Assembly: GCF_027213645.1 (NCBI RefSeq)
Contig: NZ_JAPWGL010000004.1
Coordinates: 248,001 to 312,000, forward strand
DNA length: 64,000 nt
Direction of reading: 5' to 3'
DNA from: Pedobacter rhodius
GTDB lineage: Bacteria > Bacteroidota > Bacteroidia > Sphingobacteriales > Sphingobacteriaceae
Below are positions 42,585 through 50,633 of this stretch, one piece after another. The notes under the pieces are model-generated. The model was not told the DNA's origin, searched no databases, and saw only the letters and a program-made list of their open reading frames with translations. The position numbers were made by a program, and so were the translations under genes. Every line of letters begins with the position of its first letter. The stretch's first letter is position 1.

Positions 42585-44534
42585 TTATTTTTTTAATCCG
42601 CCTGTCCTAAAGAGATAATAGGCACTCTGATAATAAGAAATGGCTTCCCTTCCAAGTGTTTCAGAAGATTTCGCCGAGGTCTGTGTATTGGTTTTGAAAT
42701 CATAATGATAGCTCTGCGGAGGCTTCCTTGGACTGAGTACCACAAGGGTGTCGCTACGGAGATAACCGAGCTTTTGATAGGTTCCTAGCAAGATCCTTGG
42801 GCGGTACCCGGCTGATCTAACATCCATACCGAAGTTATTGCTCTCAAAGTCCCATTTCAACAGGCCGAACAAGGTTGGATAGAGATCTATCTGTGAGCAA
42901 AGGCTGGGAATTATTGAAGGGGGCTGTCCATTGAGGTTGTATATCATCGCCGGGATATGGTAACGGGAGATATCAATCTCGTTCTTTCCTGCGCTTTCCG
43001 CGCAGTGATCGGCAACGAATATAAACACGGTATTGCTGAACCATGGCTTTTTCCGGACCTGTCTTAAAAATTCCCCAATGGCATAATCGGTATATTTTAC
43101 TGCGCCCTCTCTTCCCGTGCCTGGTGGGATATCTATCTTTCCTTTGGGATAGGTAAAGGGCCGATGGTTGGAAGTGGTCATGACAAAATCGTAGAAAGGT
43201 TTCTTTAACGAGTGCCTTTTATCCGCATCACGGATTACCGCAGCGAAAAGATCCCCGTCCGAAACGCCCCAGGCATTTTCAAAGCTCACTTCGCTATCGC
43301 TCAGGATGGTCCGCTTTCCCAGATAGGCATCACCCATTGTAAGCTTCCTCCCCCTATCTGTTATGTCATAGCCATTGCTTCCGAAGAACTGGTTCATATT
43401 GTCAAAGTAACCGTCCCCGCCATAAAAAAAGCCTGTGGAATACCCACGTTTGGAAAAAATACTGCCTATTGTGCTCAGGTTTGCATTATTGCTCCTCCTT
43501 ACAATACTATTCCCCGGTGTTGGCGGAACGGCGAGGGAAAGCGCCTCCATCCCTCGCACGGTACGGGTGCCTGTTGCATACATGCGCTCAAATAGGATGC
43601 TCTCTTTGGCCAGCGAATCCAGAACAGGTGTCAGTTTTTGTGTATTGCCAAAAGTGCCCATATAATCAGCGCTGAAACTCTCCATGACCACCATGATGAC
43701 ATTGGGTTCCGTCTGGCCATTACCGGCCAGAACCGATCTACGTACCGAAGGACCTTTGAAAATAAACCTGCTAGAGGAAGAGGAGAGTTCTTTTCTTACC
43801 AAATTGAAGGCAAGCTGATTTGTGAGCATCGGATAAAACTGATCGTAGCTAAGTTCATTCGCCTTGAAGGCCGCTACGAAAGAATATATCCCTGCTTTGG
43901 AAATTTCTGCCGCATAACGGTTACCGCTTTTATCCCCCCAGGAGTTATCTATCTCGATCGTATAGAATATTGCTGTCAGAATGATCAGGGCTGTATTTAC
44001 CGATCGACGGGCAAAAGGTGTAGCAGACTCGAAGCTCTTCCTGAACGCCCCCTTCATAAGATAGTTCCATAAAAAGGAGATTATGACAACAGCTGAAATC
44101 AAAAGCGGCAGCGGATAGGACTCGTTGATGTTGTGCACAACCTCATAAGTATAGACCAGATAATCTACTGCTATAAAGTTAAAACGGCTCTCAAATTCCC
44201 GCCAAAAAGTAAATTCTGCGAAAAAAGAAAATACCGAAATCAAGACCATCAGAAAAAGAAGGATATGGGTAAACACCTTGTTAAATCCAGTCCTGTTCCA
44301 TTTTTGGGGAAGGATGAGCAGATAAAAGGCATAAATTACACTGAAATATGTGGCCACCCCAAGATCGAAGACGAATCCTTTAGCAAAGGCGGTGAGGATT
44401 TCTCCAAATCCCAGCCCCGCCTTTCCGAGCGAAATCGCAGTAAAACTGATCCTCAGCATGGTCGAGACACAGATGAAGAAAAAGATAAAGAAATATAGTA
44501 CACTATATCGGCTTTTCATAAAAATCTGCTTCAT
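42585..44534 (-). CDS. LTA synthase-like membrane sulfatase/phosphotransferase
   Basis: This 649-residue protein has five N-terminal membrane segments (within about residues 8-200), then an extracytoplasmic alkaline-phosphatase/sulfatase fold. Metal and catalytic motifs are PNVIMVVMESFSADYMGTFG, the nucleophile Thr region YATGTRTVRGMEAL, and the metal site IFVADHCAESAG. It has the layout of lipoteichoic acid synthases and phosphoethanolamine or glycerol-phosphate transferases of Bacteroidota envelopes. It lies 3 bases after the small membrane protein. Its presence in a metal operon suggests an envelope change under metal stress (inference). Confidence 0.9.
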   Translation of the reverse strand: MKQIFMKSRYSVLYFFIFFFICVSTMLRISFTAISLGKAGLGFGEILTAFAKGFVFDLGVATYFSVIYAFYLLILPQKWNRTGFNKVFTHILLFLMVLISVFSFFAEFTFWREFESRFNFIAVDYLVYTYEVVHNINESYPLPLLISAVVIISFLWNYLMKGAFRKSFESATPFARRSVNTALIILTAIFYTIEIDNSWGDKSGNRYAAEISKAGIYSFVAAFKANELSYDQFYPMLTNQLAFNLVRKELSSSSSRFIFKGPSVRRSVLAGNGQTEPNVIMVVMESFSADYMGTFGNTQKLTPVLDSLAKESILFERMYATGTRTVRGMEALSLAVPPTPGNSIVRRSNNANLSTIGSIFSKRGYSTGFFYGGDGYFDNMNQFFGSNGYDITDRGRKLTMGDAYLGKRTILSDSEVSFENAWGVSDGDLFAAVIRDADKRHSLKKPFYDFVMTTSNHRPFTYPKGKIDIPPGTGREGAVKYTDYAIGEFLRQVRKKPWFSNTVFIFVADHCAESAGKNEIDISRYHIPAMIYNLNGQPPSIIPSLCSQIDLYPTLFGLLKWDFESNNFGMDVRSAGYRPRILLGTYQKLGYLRSDTLVVLSPRKPPQSYHYDFKTNTQTSAKSSETLGREAISYYQSAYYLFRTGGLKK

Positions 44535-44537
44535 GGT

Positions 44538-44885
44538 TTATTTTTTAGATCCGGGGGTGTTGATAACAGAATCGTTGTTTTTTTCGTTGGTATCCTTGTC
44601 CCAATGTGAATTATAGAAATGTTTGGCTTTAAAATAAATGGCGAGTGCCAGCAGCAGCGCCAGTATCCAATAAAATACCATCAGGAAAACCGATTTCTTT
44701 GGCCCCTTGGCCTTTTTCTTTTTTGGAGCTGTTCCCCCACCCCTGGCAGCAGCAGGCCTGGGCCTGTTGTTTCTTTTGATCTGCATTTTATTCAATGTTT
44801 TAAGATCGGTCAGGAGCCTTGTGGATACCTTTCCGCGGTTTGGATTATATTTTGTGTGATCAGGGGATAGTCTTTGCACTGCCAT
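44538..44885 (-). CDS. Small basic membrane protein
   Basis: The 115-residue protein has a long basic N-terminus rich in Lys, Arg and Ala, one membrane segment (about 75-95, KKSVFLMVFYWILALLLALA), and a short acidic tail. I start it at MAVQRLSP (44885): this ATG shares one base with the stop of the 58-residue gene (TAATG), which fixes the start by coupling. Family unknown. Confidence 0.75.
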   Translation of the reverse strand: MAVQRLSPDHTKYNPNRGKVSTRLLTDLKTLNKMQIKRNNRPRPAAARGGGTAPKKKKAKGPKKSVFLMVFYWILALLLALAIYFKAKHFYNSHWDKDTNEKNNDSVINTPGSKK

Positions 44886-45061
44886 TATCCCTCCAGGCTG
44901 ATAAACCATTGCTGGGCCCTGTTGATGGCGACCTCAACAATATTGAGCTCGCTTACCTCTTTGGTAATTCTAAGCTCGTTGGCGATCTCGATCGCTTTTT
45001 CCCTTACCCTTGGGTCAAGGTCCTTCATCTCAAGTGGAAAATTTTCTGGTGTCCAGTCCAT
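44885..45061 (-). CDS. 58-residue hypothetical protein
   Basis: This gene is below 60 codons: MDWTPENFPLEMKDLDPRVR, then two helices (EKAIEIANELRITKEVSELN and IVEVAINRAQQWFISLEG). The acidic helical pattern, the TAATG overlap with the next gene and its place between DUF1345 and the small membrane protein make it a real member of the operon. Its small size and helix pair resemble a regulator or adaptor, but no family is recognised. Confidence 0.75.
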   Translation of the reverse strand: MDWTPENFPLEMKDLDPRVREKAIEIANELRITKEVSELNIVEVAINRAQQWFISLEG

Positions 45062-45083
45062 AGGTTTTTAGTTTTAAATTAAA

Positions 45084-45770
45084 TTATTTTTGGATCATGC
45101 CCGAGAGCACATTGATTGTCAGGGCAACTATTACTGTATTAAAGGCAAATGAAAGAACACCGTGCATCCATGCAAGCCTTCGGATCCGTTTGGAGGAGAT
45201 TTCTACGTCAGATACCTGAAAAGTCATTCCAACCACGAAAGCGAAATAGACAAAATCCATATAATCGGGATCTTCTCCTCCCGGAAAGATCAGTCCTCCG
45301 GGTTTTTCTATTTTTCCTTTCTTCTCATGCTCGATGTCACAGTAATAGAAATGTGCATATCGCATGGTAAAGACCGTATGAACCAACCACCATGAGCTAA
45401 CCACGCAGAGCAACGGAATAACGATAGTCATAAAAAGGCCCTGATCGGTCTTTTCCGAATTTTCACGCAAAAGGATAATAATGGAAAAAAGACTGGCGAA
45501 TGCAGCAGCTATGGCAAAAAGAAAAATGAGCGTCCTGCTTGAATCCTGCGCATGGGCATCGTGTTTTATCTGACTGGGATGCGAGGAGCTAATGGTTGTC
45601 CATGCAAGCGCTATGCTGGTTGTTGCATAGCTTAGCCATACAACCATCAACCTGACAGAGGCTTCCAGTTCCGTAGCATAGCAAATACCAAGGACGGCAA
45701 GAGCAACACCCAGGGAGAGGTAAAGTTTATGGTGCGCATCGAACTGACTGATTTTAGCGATAATATTCAT
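45084..45770 (-). CDS. DUF1345 family membrane protein
   Basis: This 228-residue protein has about five membrane helices. Family marks are WLSYATTSIALAWTTI and the C-terminal half (YCDIEHEKKGKIEKPGGLIF, then PDYMDFVYFAFVVGMTFQVSDVEI, then TVIVALTINVLSGM). Function unknown. It starts 9 bases after the ZIP gene stop. Confidence 0.85.
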   Translation of the reverse strand: MNIIAKISQFDAHHKLYLSLGVALAVLGICYATELEASVRLMVVWLSYATTSIALAWTTISSSHPSQIKHDAHAQDSSRTLIFLFAIAAAFASLFSIIILLRENSEKTDQGLFMTIVIPLLCVVSSWWLVHTVFTMRYAHFYYCDIEHEKKGKIEKPGGLIFPGGEDPDYMDFVYFAFVVGMTFQVSDVEISSKRIRRLAWMHGVLSFAFNTVIVALTINVLSGMIQK

Positions 45771-45779
45771 CGGTTTAGA

Positions 45780-46523
45780 TTAAATAATGAGCCCCAGAAC
45801 CATAAACAGAAGAAATCCTAAGAAAAAAGCCGCGGTAAAAAATGGAGAATCCTTTTCTTCATGGGCTTCGACAAGAAGTTCCTCGGTAACTAAAAACAGT
45901 AATGCTGCGCTACCAAATGAGAGCACAAGTTCCAGTACTTTTTCTCCTGTAAAATGCAGCATAAAAAAACCTCCCCCTGTTCCCAATAGAAAAACCAGGC
46001 CAAATAGCGAGAGCACCCTGATCAGCCTCCTTTTGGAACTTCCAAGCTTGGTCAGCCTGGTACCTACTGCAAGTCCCAGCGAAAGGCATTCCATCGCAAG
46101 TGCCAGTGCAAGCAGGGTTCCTTCTTTTGATCCCGCTGCAAATCCTATCCCTAAAAGAAGACCGTCCAAGAGCAGGTCAATGCCTACCGCGATAAGCATT
46201 CCCCAAGGCAACAGCTTGCTGTCGTTTGTTCCGCCCATTTTGAGCTCAAGCCTGGCGGTATACCATTTGATCAGAAGCATGGCCGAAATACCCAAGGTAA
46301 AACCTATAATTATCGCGGTTGTATCATGGATCCTGATCATATCTGGCAAAAGCTCGACTGCCACGACTGAAAAAACTACCCCTGCAGCAAAGTGGAGGAT
46401 CGTACTCTGCACAGCAGCCGTGGGCTTTTTCCAGGTTACGATCATTCCACCGACTATAAGTAAGACGACCGGAAACGCTGCAAACAGCAGTATGTTTAAT
46501 GAAATAAGTTGTTTAGCCTGCAT
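45780..46523 (-). CDS. ZIP-family divalent metal transporter
   Basis: This 247-residue protein has eight hydrophobic segments. The metal-site helices are recognisable: HFAAGVVFSVVAVELLPD and, later, GIDLLLDGLLLGIGFAAG and AMECLSLGLAVG, although the classic His residue in the second helix is Asp here. ZIP proteins move Zn, Mn or Fe toward the cytoplasm. Its start overlaps the end of the truncated NRAMP gene by 11 bases. It sits beside an efflux ATPase, so uptake and export are combined in one operon. Confidence 0.85.
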   Translation of the reverse strand: MQAKQLISLNILLFAAFPVVLLIVGGMIVTWKKPTAAVQSTILHFAAGVVFSVVAVELLPDMIRIHDTTAIIIGFTLGISAMLLIKWYTARLELKMGGTNDSKLLPWGMLIAVGIDLLLDGLLLGIGFAAGSKEGTLLALALAMECLSLGLAVGTRLTKLGSSKRRLIRVLSLFGLVFLLGTGGGFFMLHFTGEKVLELVLSFGSAALLFLVTEELLVEAHEEKDSPFFTAAFFLGFLLFMVLGLII

Positions 46524-47046
46524 AATTCTTTCTTAAATAAAATCTATAGGCACCAAAGGAAAGGTACCCTAGATTGAGGTCGAGGCATGTGCCGATAAGA
46601 ATCTCCATGGGGGTCAGGAACAGATATTTCAGCACTGAGCCAAGTGTCGAGTAAGGCAGATAGATGATGAAGAATAGAGGTACTCCGGTAAAGAGCACAC
46701 TAAAAACAATTGCATGAACGGCAGGAAATATGAGATGCTCCACAGCGTCCATATCAGCGATATCGGCACCAATGTTCAGGACGATTGCCGGCACGCTGAA
46801 TATGATCAACAGGTACAATACCCATTTTGGATAGTGTTTCCTAAGCGTTTTGGTCAGCCTGATACGGTCGCAATCCTGGATTGCAGCCATCAGGGGGAAT
46901 GTATTGATCATTGCCCAAAGCGTTGCCAGACCATATTTTGCACCGCCCCGTGAATAGGTGGAAATACCTGATGGGTCATCGTCACTCGCACCGGTAACGA
47001 TGCCCGGCCCCAGGGCTTTCAGGAATTTTTTAACCTTTTTGAACAT
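46513..47046 (-). pseudogene. Truncated NRAMP-family metal transporter
   Basis: The N-terminal half of an NRAMP (MntH-like) proton-coupled metal importer is visible: LGPGIVTGASDDDPSGISTY with the metal-binding DPSG, then LWAMINTFPLMAAIQ and ADIADMDAVEH. A normal NRAMP is about 400 residues with 11 helices; this one ends at 177, after about four helices. Its last 30 residues (TPMEILIGTCLDLNLGYLSF...) are not NRAMP-like and run directly into the ZIP start. An internal deletion fused the remains to unrelated sequence. Residual function is unlikely but translation may be kept for coupling. Confidence 0.75.
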
Positions 47047-47049
47047 GCC

Positions 47050-49242
47050 TTATTTTTTCCTCTTTTTCGGTGCTTTTTTATTATGTCCGTTGTCGTAAGC
47101 AAGTAAGCGCAGCGCATTAAACACTACGACCAACGTCGATCCCTCGTGGGCGATTACTGCCGGTCCGATCGAAGCGACACCCAGTATGGTCAGTGGAATA
47201 AGTGCGGCGACAACACCAAGGGAAATCCAGAGGTTCTGTTTAATGATGCCCCGGGCTTTACGGCTAAGCCCGATGGCAAAGGGAAGACTTTCCAGCTTAT
47301 CGCCCATCAGGGCAATATCTGCTGTTTCCAAAGCAACATCAGATCCCGCAGCGCCCATAGCGATACCTACGGTACTTTTGGCCATGGCCGGGGCATCATT
47401 CACGCCGTCTCCCACCATCGCAACCATTTTTTCTGATTTGGCGAGTTTCTGTACTGCCTTGACTTTGTCTTCCGGCATAAGGTTGCCCCATGCCTCGGTT
47501 ACACCGATCTGTTTAGCTACCGCTTCTGCAACCTGTTGGTTGTCCCCGGTTAGCATAATCATTTTTTTGATCCCCAGCTCTTCGAGTTCTTTAAGCACAT
47601 GTTTTGCCTCTTCACGGGGAACATCCATAAGGGAAAGAATGCCGATGAAATCTTTATCGACCCTGACAAGCATTGAAGTATGTCCGCCCTTTTCCAGCTC
47701 TTCAACCTGTTTGAGAATATCTTCGGGTATTCCATCCTTTTCAAAAAGGGCCTTGTTTCCAATGAATACTTTTTTACCGTTGACCTCAGCCTGAACACCT
47801 CTTCCGGTAATGCCTTTCACGTTATGTGCCTCAGGAACGGATTTTTTCTTCATCTTTTCGAGTGCGCCTTTTACAATTGCTTCGGCCAGCGGGTGGTCGC
47901 TGAGTTTTTCAACTGCAACAGCAATACCCATTAGTTCCTCTTCTGACATGTCGTTCAGTGGAATCACGTTTGTGAGCTGGGGCTTGCCTTCGGTAAGTGT
48001 TCCGGTCTTGTCGAACGCGATGGCGTTGAGTTCGCCCAGATCTTCCAGTGGCCGCCCTCCCTTTATAAGGACTCCGCCACGTGCAGCCCTTGCAATACCG
48101 CTAAGTACTGCGCTTGGGGTAGAAATCGCCAAAGCGCACGGGCTGGCAGCAACCAGTACGGACATCGCGCGGTAGAAACTTTTGCTAAAAGGCTCATCGA
48201 TAACCAGGAATGCAAAACATAGTGCGGTCACAAGAACCAGTACAACTGGAACGAAATACTTTTCGAACCTGTCGGTAAATAGCTGCGTTGGGGATTTTTG
48301 TTTTTCCGCCTCATTTACCATTTTGATCAGGCGTGAGATGGTAGAATCCTTGGCTTCCCTGATTACCTTAACCTCCAGAACCGATGCTCCGTTGATTGTT
48401 CCGGCAAATACACGGAACTGGGGCTTGATGGTTTTTTCGGCAGAATAGTCCTTTGATGCGTCCGGTACGGGTGATTTGTCCACTGGCACACTCTCTCCTG
48501 TTATAGGGGCCTGATTGACACTGCCCTCACCCTTTACAACCACTCCGTCTGCCGGAATCTTGCTGTTGGGCTTGATGATAATGACATCTCCAAGCTGAAG
48601 CTCTTCGATGCGCACTTCAGATTCCTTGCCATCCCGGACAACCAGGGCTGTCGGGGGAGCCAGACTGGTAAGGGCAGCTATGGATTTTCTTGCCTTGCCC
48701 ATCGCATAGTGTTCCATCGCATGTCCCAGACTGAACAGGAAGAGCAATAATGCGCCTTCGGCCCAGGAGCCCAGGATCGCTGCGCCGATTGCGGCGACCA
48801 GCATCAGAAAGTCGATCTCAAAGCCACCTTTCAATATAGTTTCAACTGCTTCCTTGGCCGTAAAGAAACCGCCAAAGAAATAGGCTGTTATGTAGAGTGC
48901 AAGGCTTGCCCATTCGGGAACACCGTCTATGAAAGAAATTCCAAATCCTATCCCCAGCGCCGCGCCACAGATAAAGGCGAAGATCATTTCCGTGTTCTTC
49001 CCGAAAATCCCGCCATGTTCATGATCATGGCCTTCCTCTTCAGCATGGTCAAGATGAGCCTCTTTCTCCTTTTCAGCTTCTTTTCCCTTCCTGGATGGTT
49101 TTTCAGAAATAGGCTGTGAAGAAGTTTTGGTTTCTTCCTTTACCGGCTTCGCTTTTGTTTCTTTGGAATCTGAGCCTTCCTTCCGGACTACAGGCTTTTT
49201 GGCAGATGATTTGGTGTCGGATTTTTTCTTCTTGTTTTCCAT
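47050..49242 (-). CDS. P1B-4-type heavy-metal exporting ATPase
   Basis: This 730-residue efflux ATPase starts with an unusually long charged region (about residues 1-80, many Lys/Glu, then a His-rich segment HLDHAEEEGHDHEHGG). The core has the metal motif SPCALAIS (about 366) in place of the CPC of copper pumps, DKTGT (about 410), GDGVNDAPAM, and HEGST near the C-terminus. SPC plus HEGxT defines the P1B-4 group, which exports Co, Zn, Fe or Ni. It is the first gene of a nine-gene operon. Confidence 0.93.
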   Translation of the reverse strand: MENKKKKSDTKSSAKKPVVRKEGSDSKETKAKPVKEETKTSSQPISEKPSRKGKEAEKEKEAHLDHAEEEGHDHEHGGIFGKNTEMIFAFICGAALGIGFGISFIDGVPEWASLALYITAYFFGGFFTAKEAVETILKGGFEIDFLMLVAAIGAAILGSWAEGALLLFLFSLGHAMEHYAMGKARKSIAALTSLAPPTALVVRDGKESEVRIEELQLGDVIIIKPNSKIPADGVVVKGEGSVNQAPITGESVPVDKSPVPDASKDYSAEKTIKPQFRVFAGTINGASVLEVKVIREAKDSTISRLIKMVNEAEKQKSPTQLFTDRFEKYFVPVVLVLVTALCFAFLVIDEPFSKSFYRAMSVLVAASPCALAISTPSAVLSGIARAARGGVLIKGGRPLEDLGELNAIAFDKTGTLTEGKPQLTNVIPLNDMSEEELMGIAVAVEKLSDHPLAEAIVKGALEKMKKKSVPEAHNVKGITGRGVQAEVNGKKVFIGNKALFEKDGIPEDILKQVEELEKGGHTSMLVRVDKDFIGILSLMDVPREEAKHVLKELEELGIKKMIMLTGDNQQVAEAVAKQIGVTEAWGNLMPEDKVKAVQKLAKSEKMVAMVGDGVNDAPAMAKSTVGIAMGAAGSDVALETADIALMGDKLESLPFAIGLSRKARGIIKQNLWISLGVVAALIPLTILGVASIGPAVIAHEGSTLVVVFNALRLLAYDNGHNKKAPKKRKK

Positions 49243-49320
49243 ATCGGGGTAAATTGATTTTTGTTGAATATTCAGGGCAACCGCTTTATCTGTATTCTCT
49301 GCCCGTGTGGGTTCACTTTT

Positions 49321-49352
49321 TTTAAAAAGATGCCTCCCTAACGAGGCACCTT
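49321..49352 (-). terminator. Intrinsic terminator of the cusA-cusB transcript
   Basis: TGCCTC (49331-49336) pairs with GAGGCA (49343-49348) around 6 bases. On the minus strand the stem is followed by TCTTTTT. It lies 40 bases after the adaptor stop and ahead of the P1B-4 ATPase gene, separating the two transcripts. Confidence 0.75.
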
Positions 49353-49390
49353 TTATTCAATGTGTGTACTAAAAATTCTTTGTGGGGACT

Positions 49391-50623
49391 TTACTCTTCT
49401 TCGCTGTTCTTCATTTTTGACAGCAGATCATATGTACCTTTAAGTACAACCTTGCCTGTAAAATCCCGTCCCGAAGGCATAGTTACCTCTATATAACCGC
49501 CATCGGATATACCCGTTGTAACCTCTACCATTTCGAAATGATGGCCGGCCTCAGTGGCGCTTTCTTTGTTTCCCGACTCGTTTTTTGCTGGTTCCTTTGC
49601 CTTTTTTTCCGCCGAGTTCTGGACGAAAATGTATTTTTTGCCCTCAAAGTCTACAACCGCTGCAGAAGGCAAAGCCATTACCTGCACGGCACCTGTTTCG
49701 ATGAAAGCCTTAAGGTAAGTACCAGGGATAAACCCGGCGCTTCCCTGGGCAATAGCATGAACGGTCACGGTCTTATCGGCATTGATCTCACCGCCTACCA
49801 GCTGTACGACAGCAGTACGCTGGGTTGAATCATTGGTGAGTGAAAAAAGCACCTTCTGTCCTTTTTTTACCTTTTGTGCATCTTTCTCGAAAACGTTGAG
49901 CTCAACGTGGAGATTCGAACTGTTTACGATTTCGAACATTGCATCATTGGGGGCCACAAATTTGCCCGTATTTACGTTAACCTTGGTTACATAGCCATTG
50001 ATCGGCGAGTAGATATTTATCTGGCTACGGATATTGCCGGCGTTTAGCGAGGACGGATTGATATTGATCAGTTGAAGACGTTGCTTTAATGCATTTTCCC
50101 TTGCAAGATTTCCCAGATAAGCTGCTTTGGCCTGTTGGAGTGTTTTTTGAGCATTAACGTTTTGCTGGGCAAGGGTCTGTTGTCTTTTGTATTCAGAATC
50201 CGAAAGTTCAAGCTGGCTTTTGCTCTCCAGGTAATCCTGTTGCATCTGCACATATTCCTGATTCTGGAGTATGGCAATAACCTGACCTTTGCTCACCTTT
50301 GTCCCCTGTAAAAGCGGAGTGGATTTTACAATACCGCCCATCTGAGTGGTAATGCTCACCAGGTTCTGTGGTGGCACGTCAATAAAGCCATTTACTTTCA
50401 GCATACCGCTGAGTGCACGGAGCTCGGGACTTCCCAGCTCTATCCCTACAGACTTGAACTGTGACTGGCTGAGCTCTACTGAGTTGCTTTCCTCGGTGGC
50501 CGTGCTGTCTGCAGAGGCTTCTGTTCCAGCGCCATCTTTTTCCTTGCTGCCGCAGGAAGAAAGCACTACTGCCAGTGCCCCAATGTAAGATAATCGGCTG
50601 AGGGCTTTTAATATTTTTTTCAT
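49391..50623 (-). CDS. RND efflux periplasmic adaptor (CusB/CzcB-type)
   Basis: This 410-residue membrane-fusion protein has a lipoprotein signal with Cys24 (VVLSSCGSK), a barrel-sandwich segment, a long helical hairpin (about residues 100-190), and beta-barrel/MPD domains (LHVELNVFEKDAQKVKKGQKV). No N-terminal metal-binding Met-His cluster is obvious. It bridges the RND pump and its outer-membrane channel. It follows the pump gene by 10 bases and ends at an intrinsic terminator. Confidence 0.94.
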   Translation of the reverse strand: MKKILKALSRLSYIGALAVVLSSCGSKEKDGAGTEASADSTATEESNSVELSQSQFKSVGIELGSPELRALSGMLKVNGFIDVPPQNLVSITTQMGGIVKSTPLLQGTKVSKGQVIAILQNQEYVQMQQDYLESKSQLELSDSEYKRQQTLAQQNVNAQKTLQQAKAAYLGNLARENALKQRLQLININPSSLNAGNIRSQINIYSPINGYVTKVNVNTGKFVAPNDAMFEIVNSSNLHVELNVFEKDAQKVKKGQKVLFSLTNDSTQRTAVVQLVGGEINADKTVTVHAIAQGSAGFIPGTYLKAFIETGAVQVMALPSAAVVDFEGKKYIFVQNSAEKKAKEPAKNESGNKESATEAGHHFEMVEVTTGISDGGYIEVTMPSGRDFTGKVVLKGTYDLLSKMKNSEEE

Positions 50624-50633
50624 TTTTATATTG

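Noticed and set aside
45787..46536. 249-residue plus-strand frame, Ser-rich, opposite the ZIP gene
   Set aside because: It is the mirror of the ZIP coding frame. The composition (long Ser/Pro runs) is typical of an antisense shadow, and the ZIP frame has clear family motifs.
47186..47794. 202-residue plus-strand frame opposite the P1B-4 ATPase
   Set aside because: Low-complexity Ser-rich shadow of a gene with unmistakable P-type ATPase motifs.
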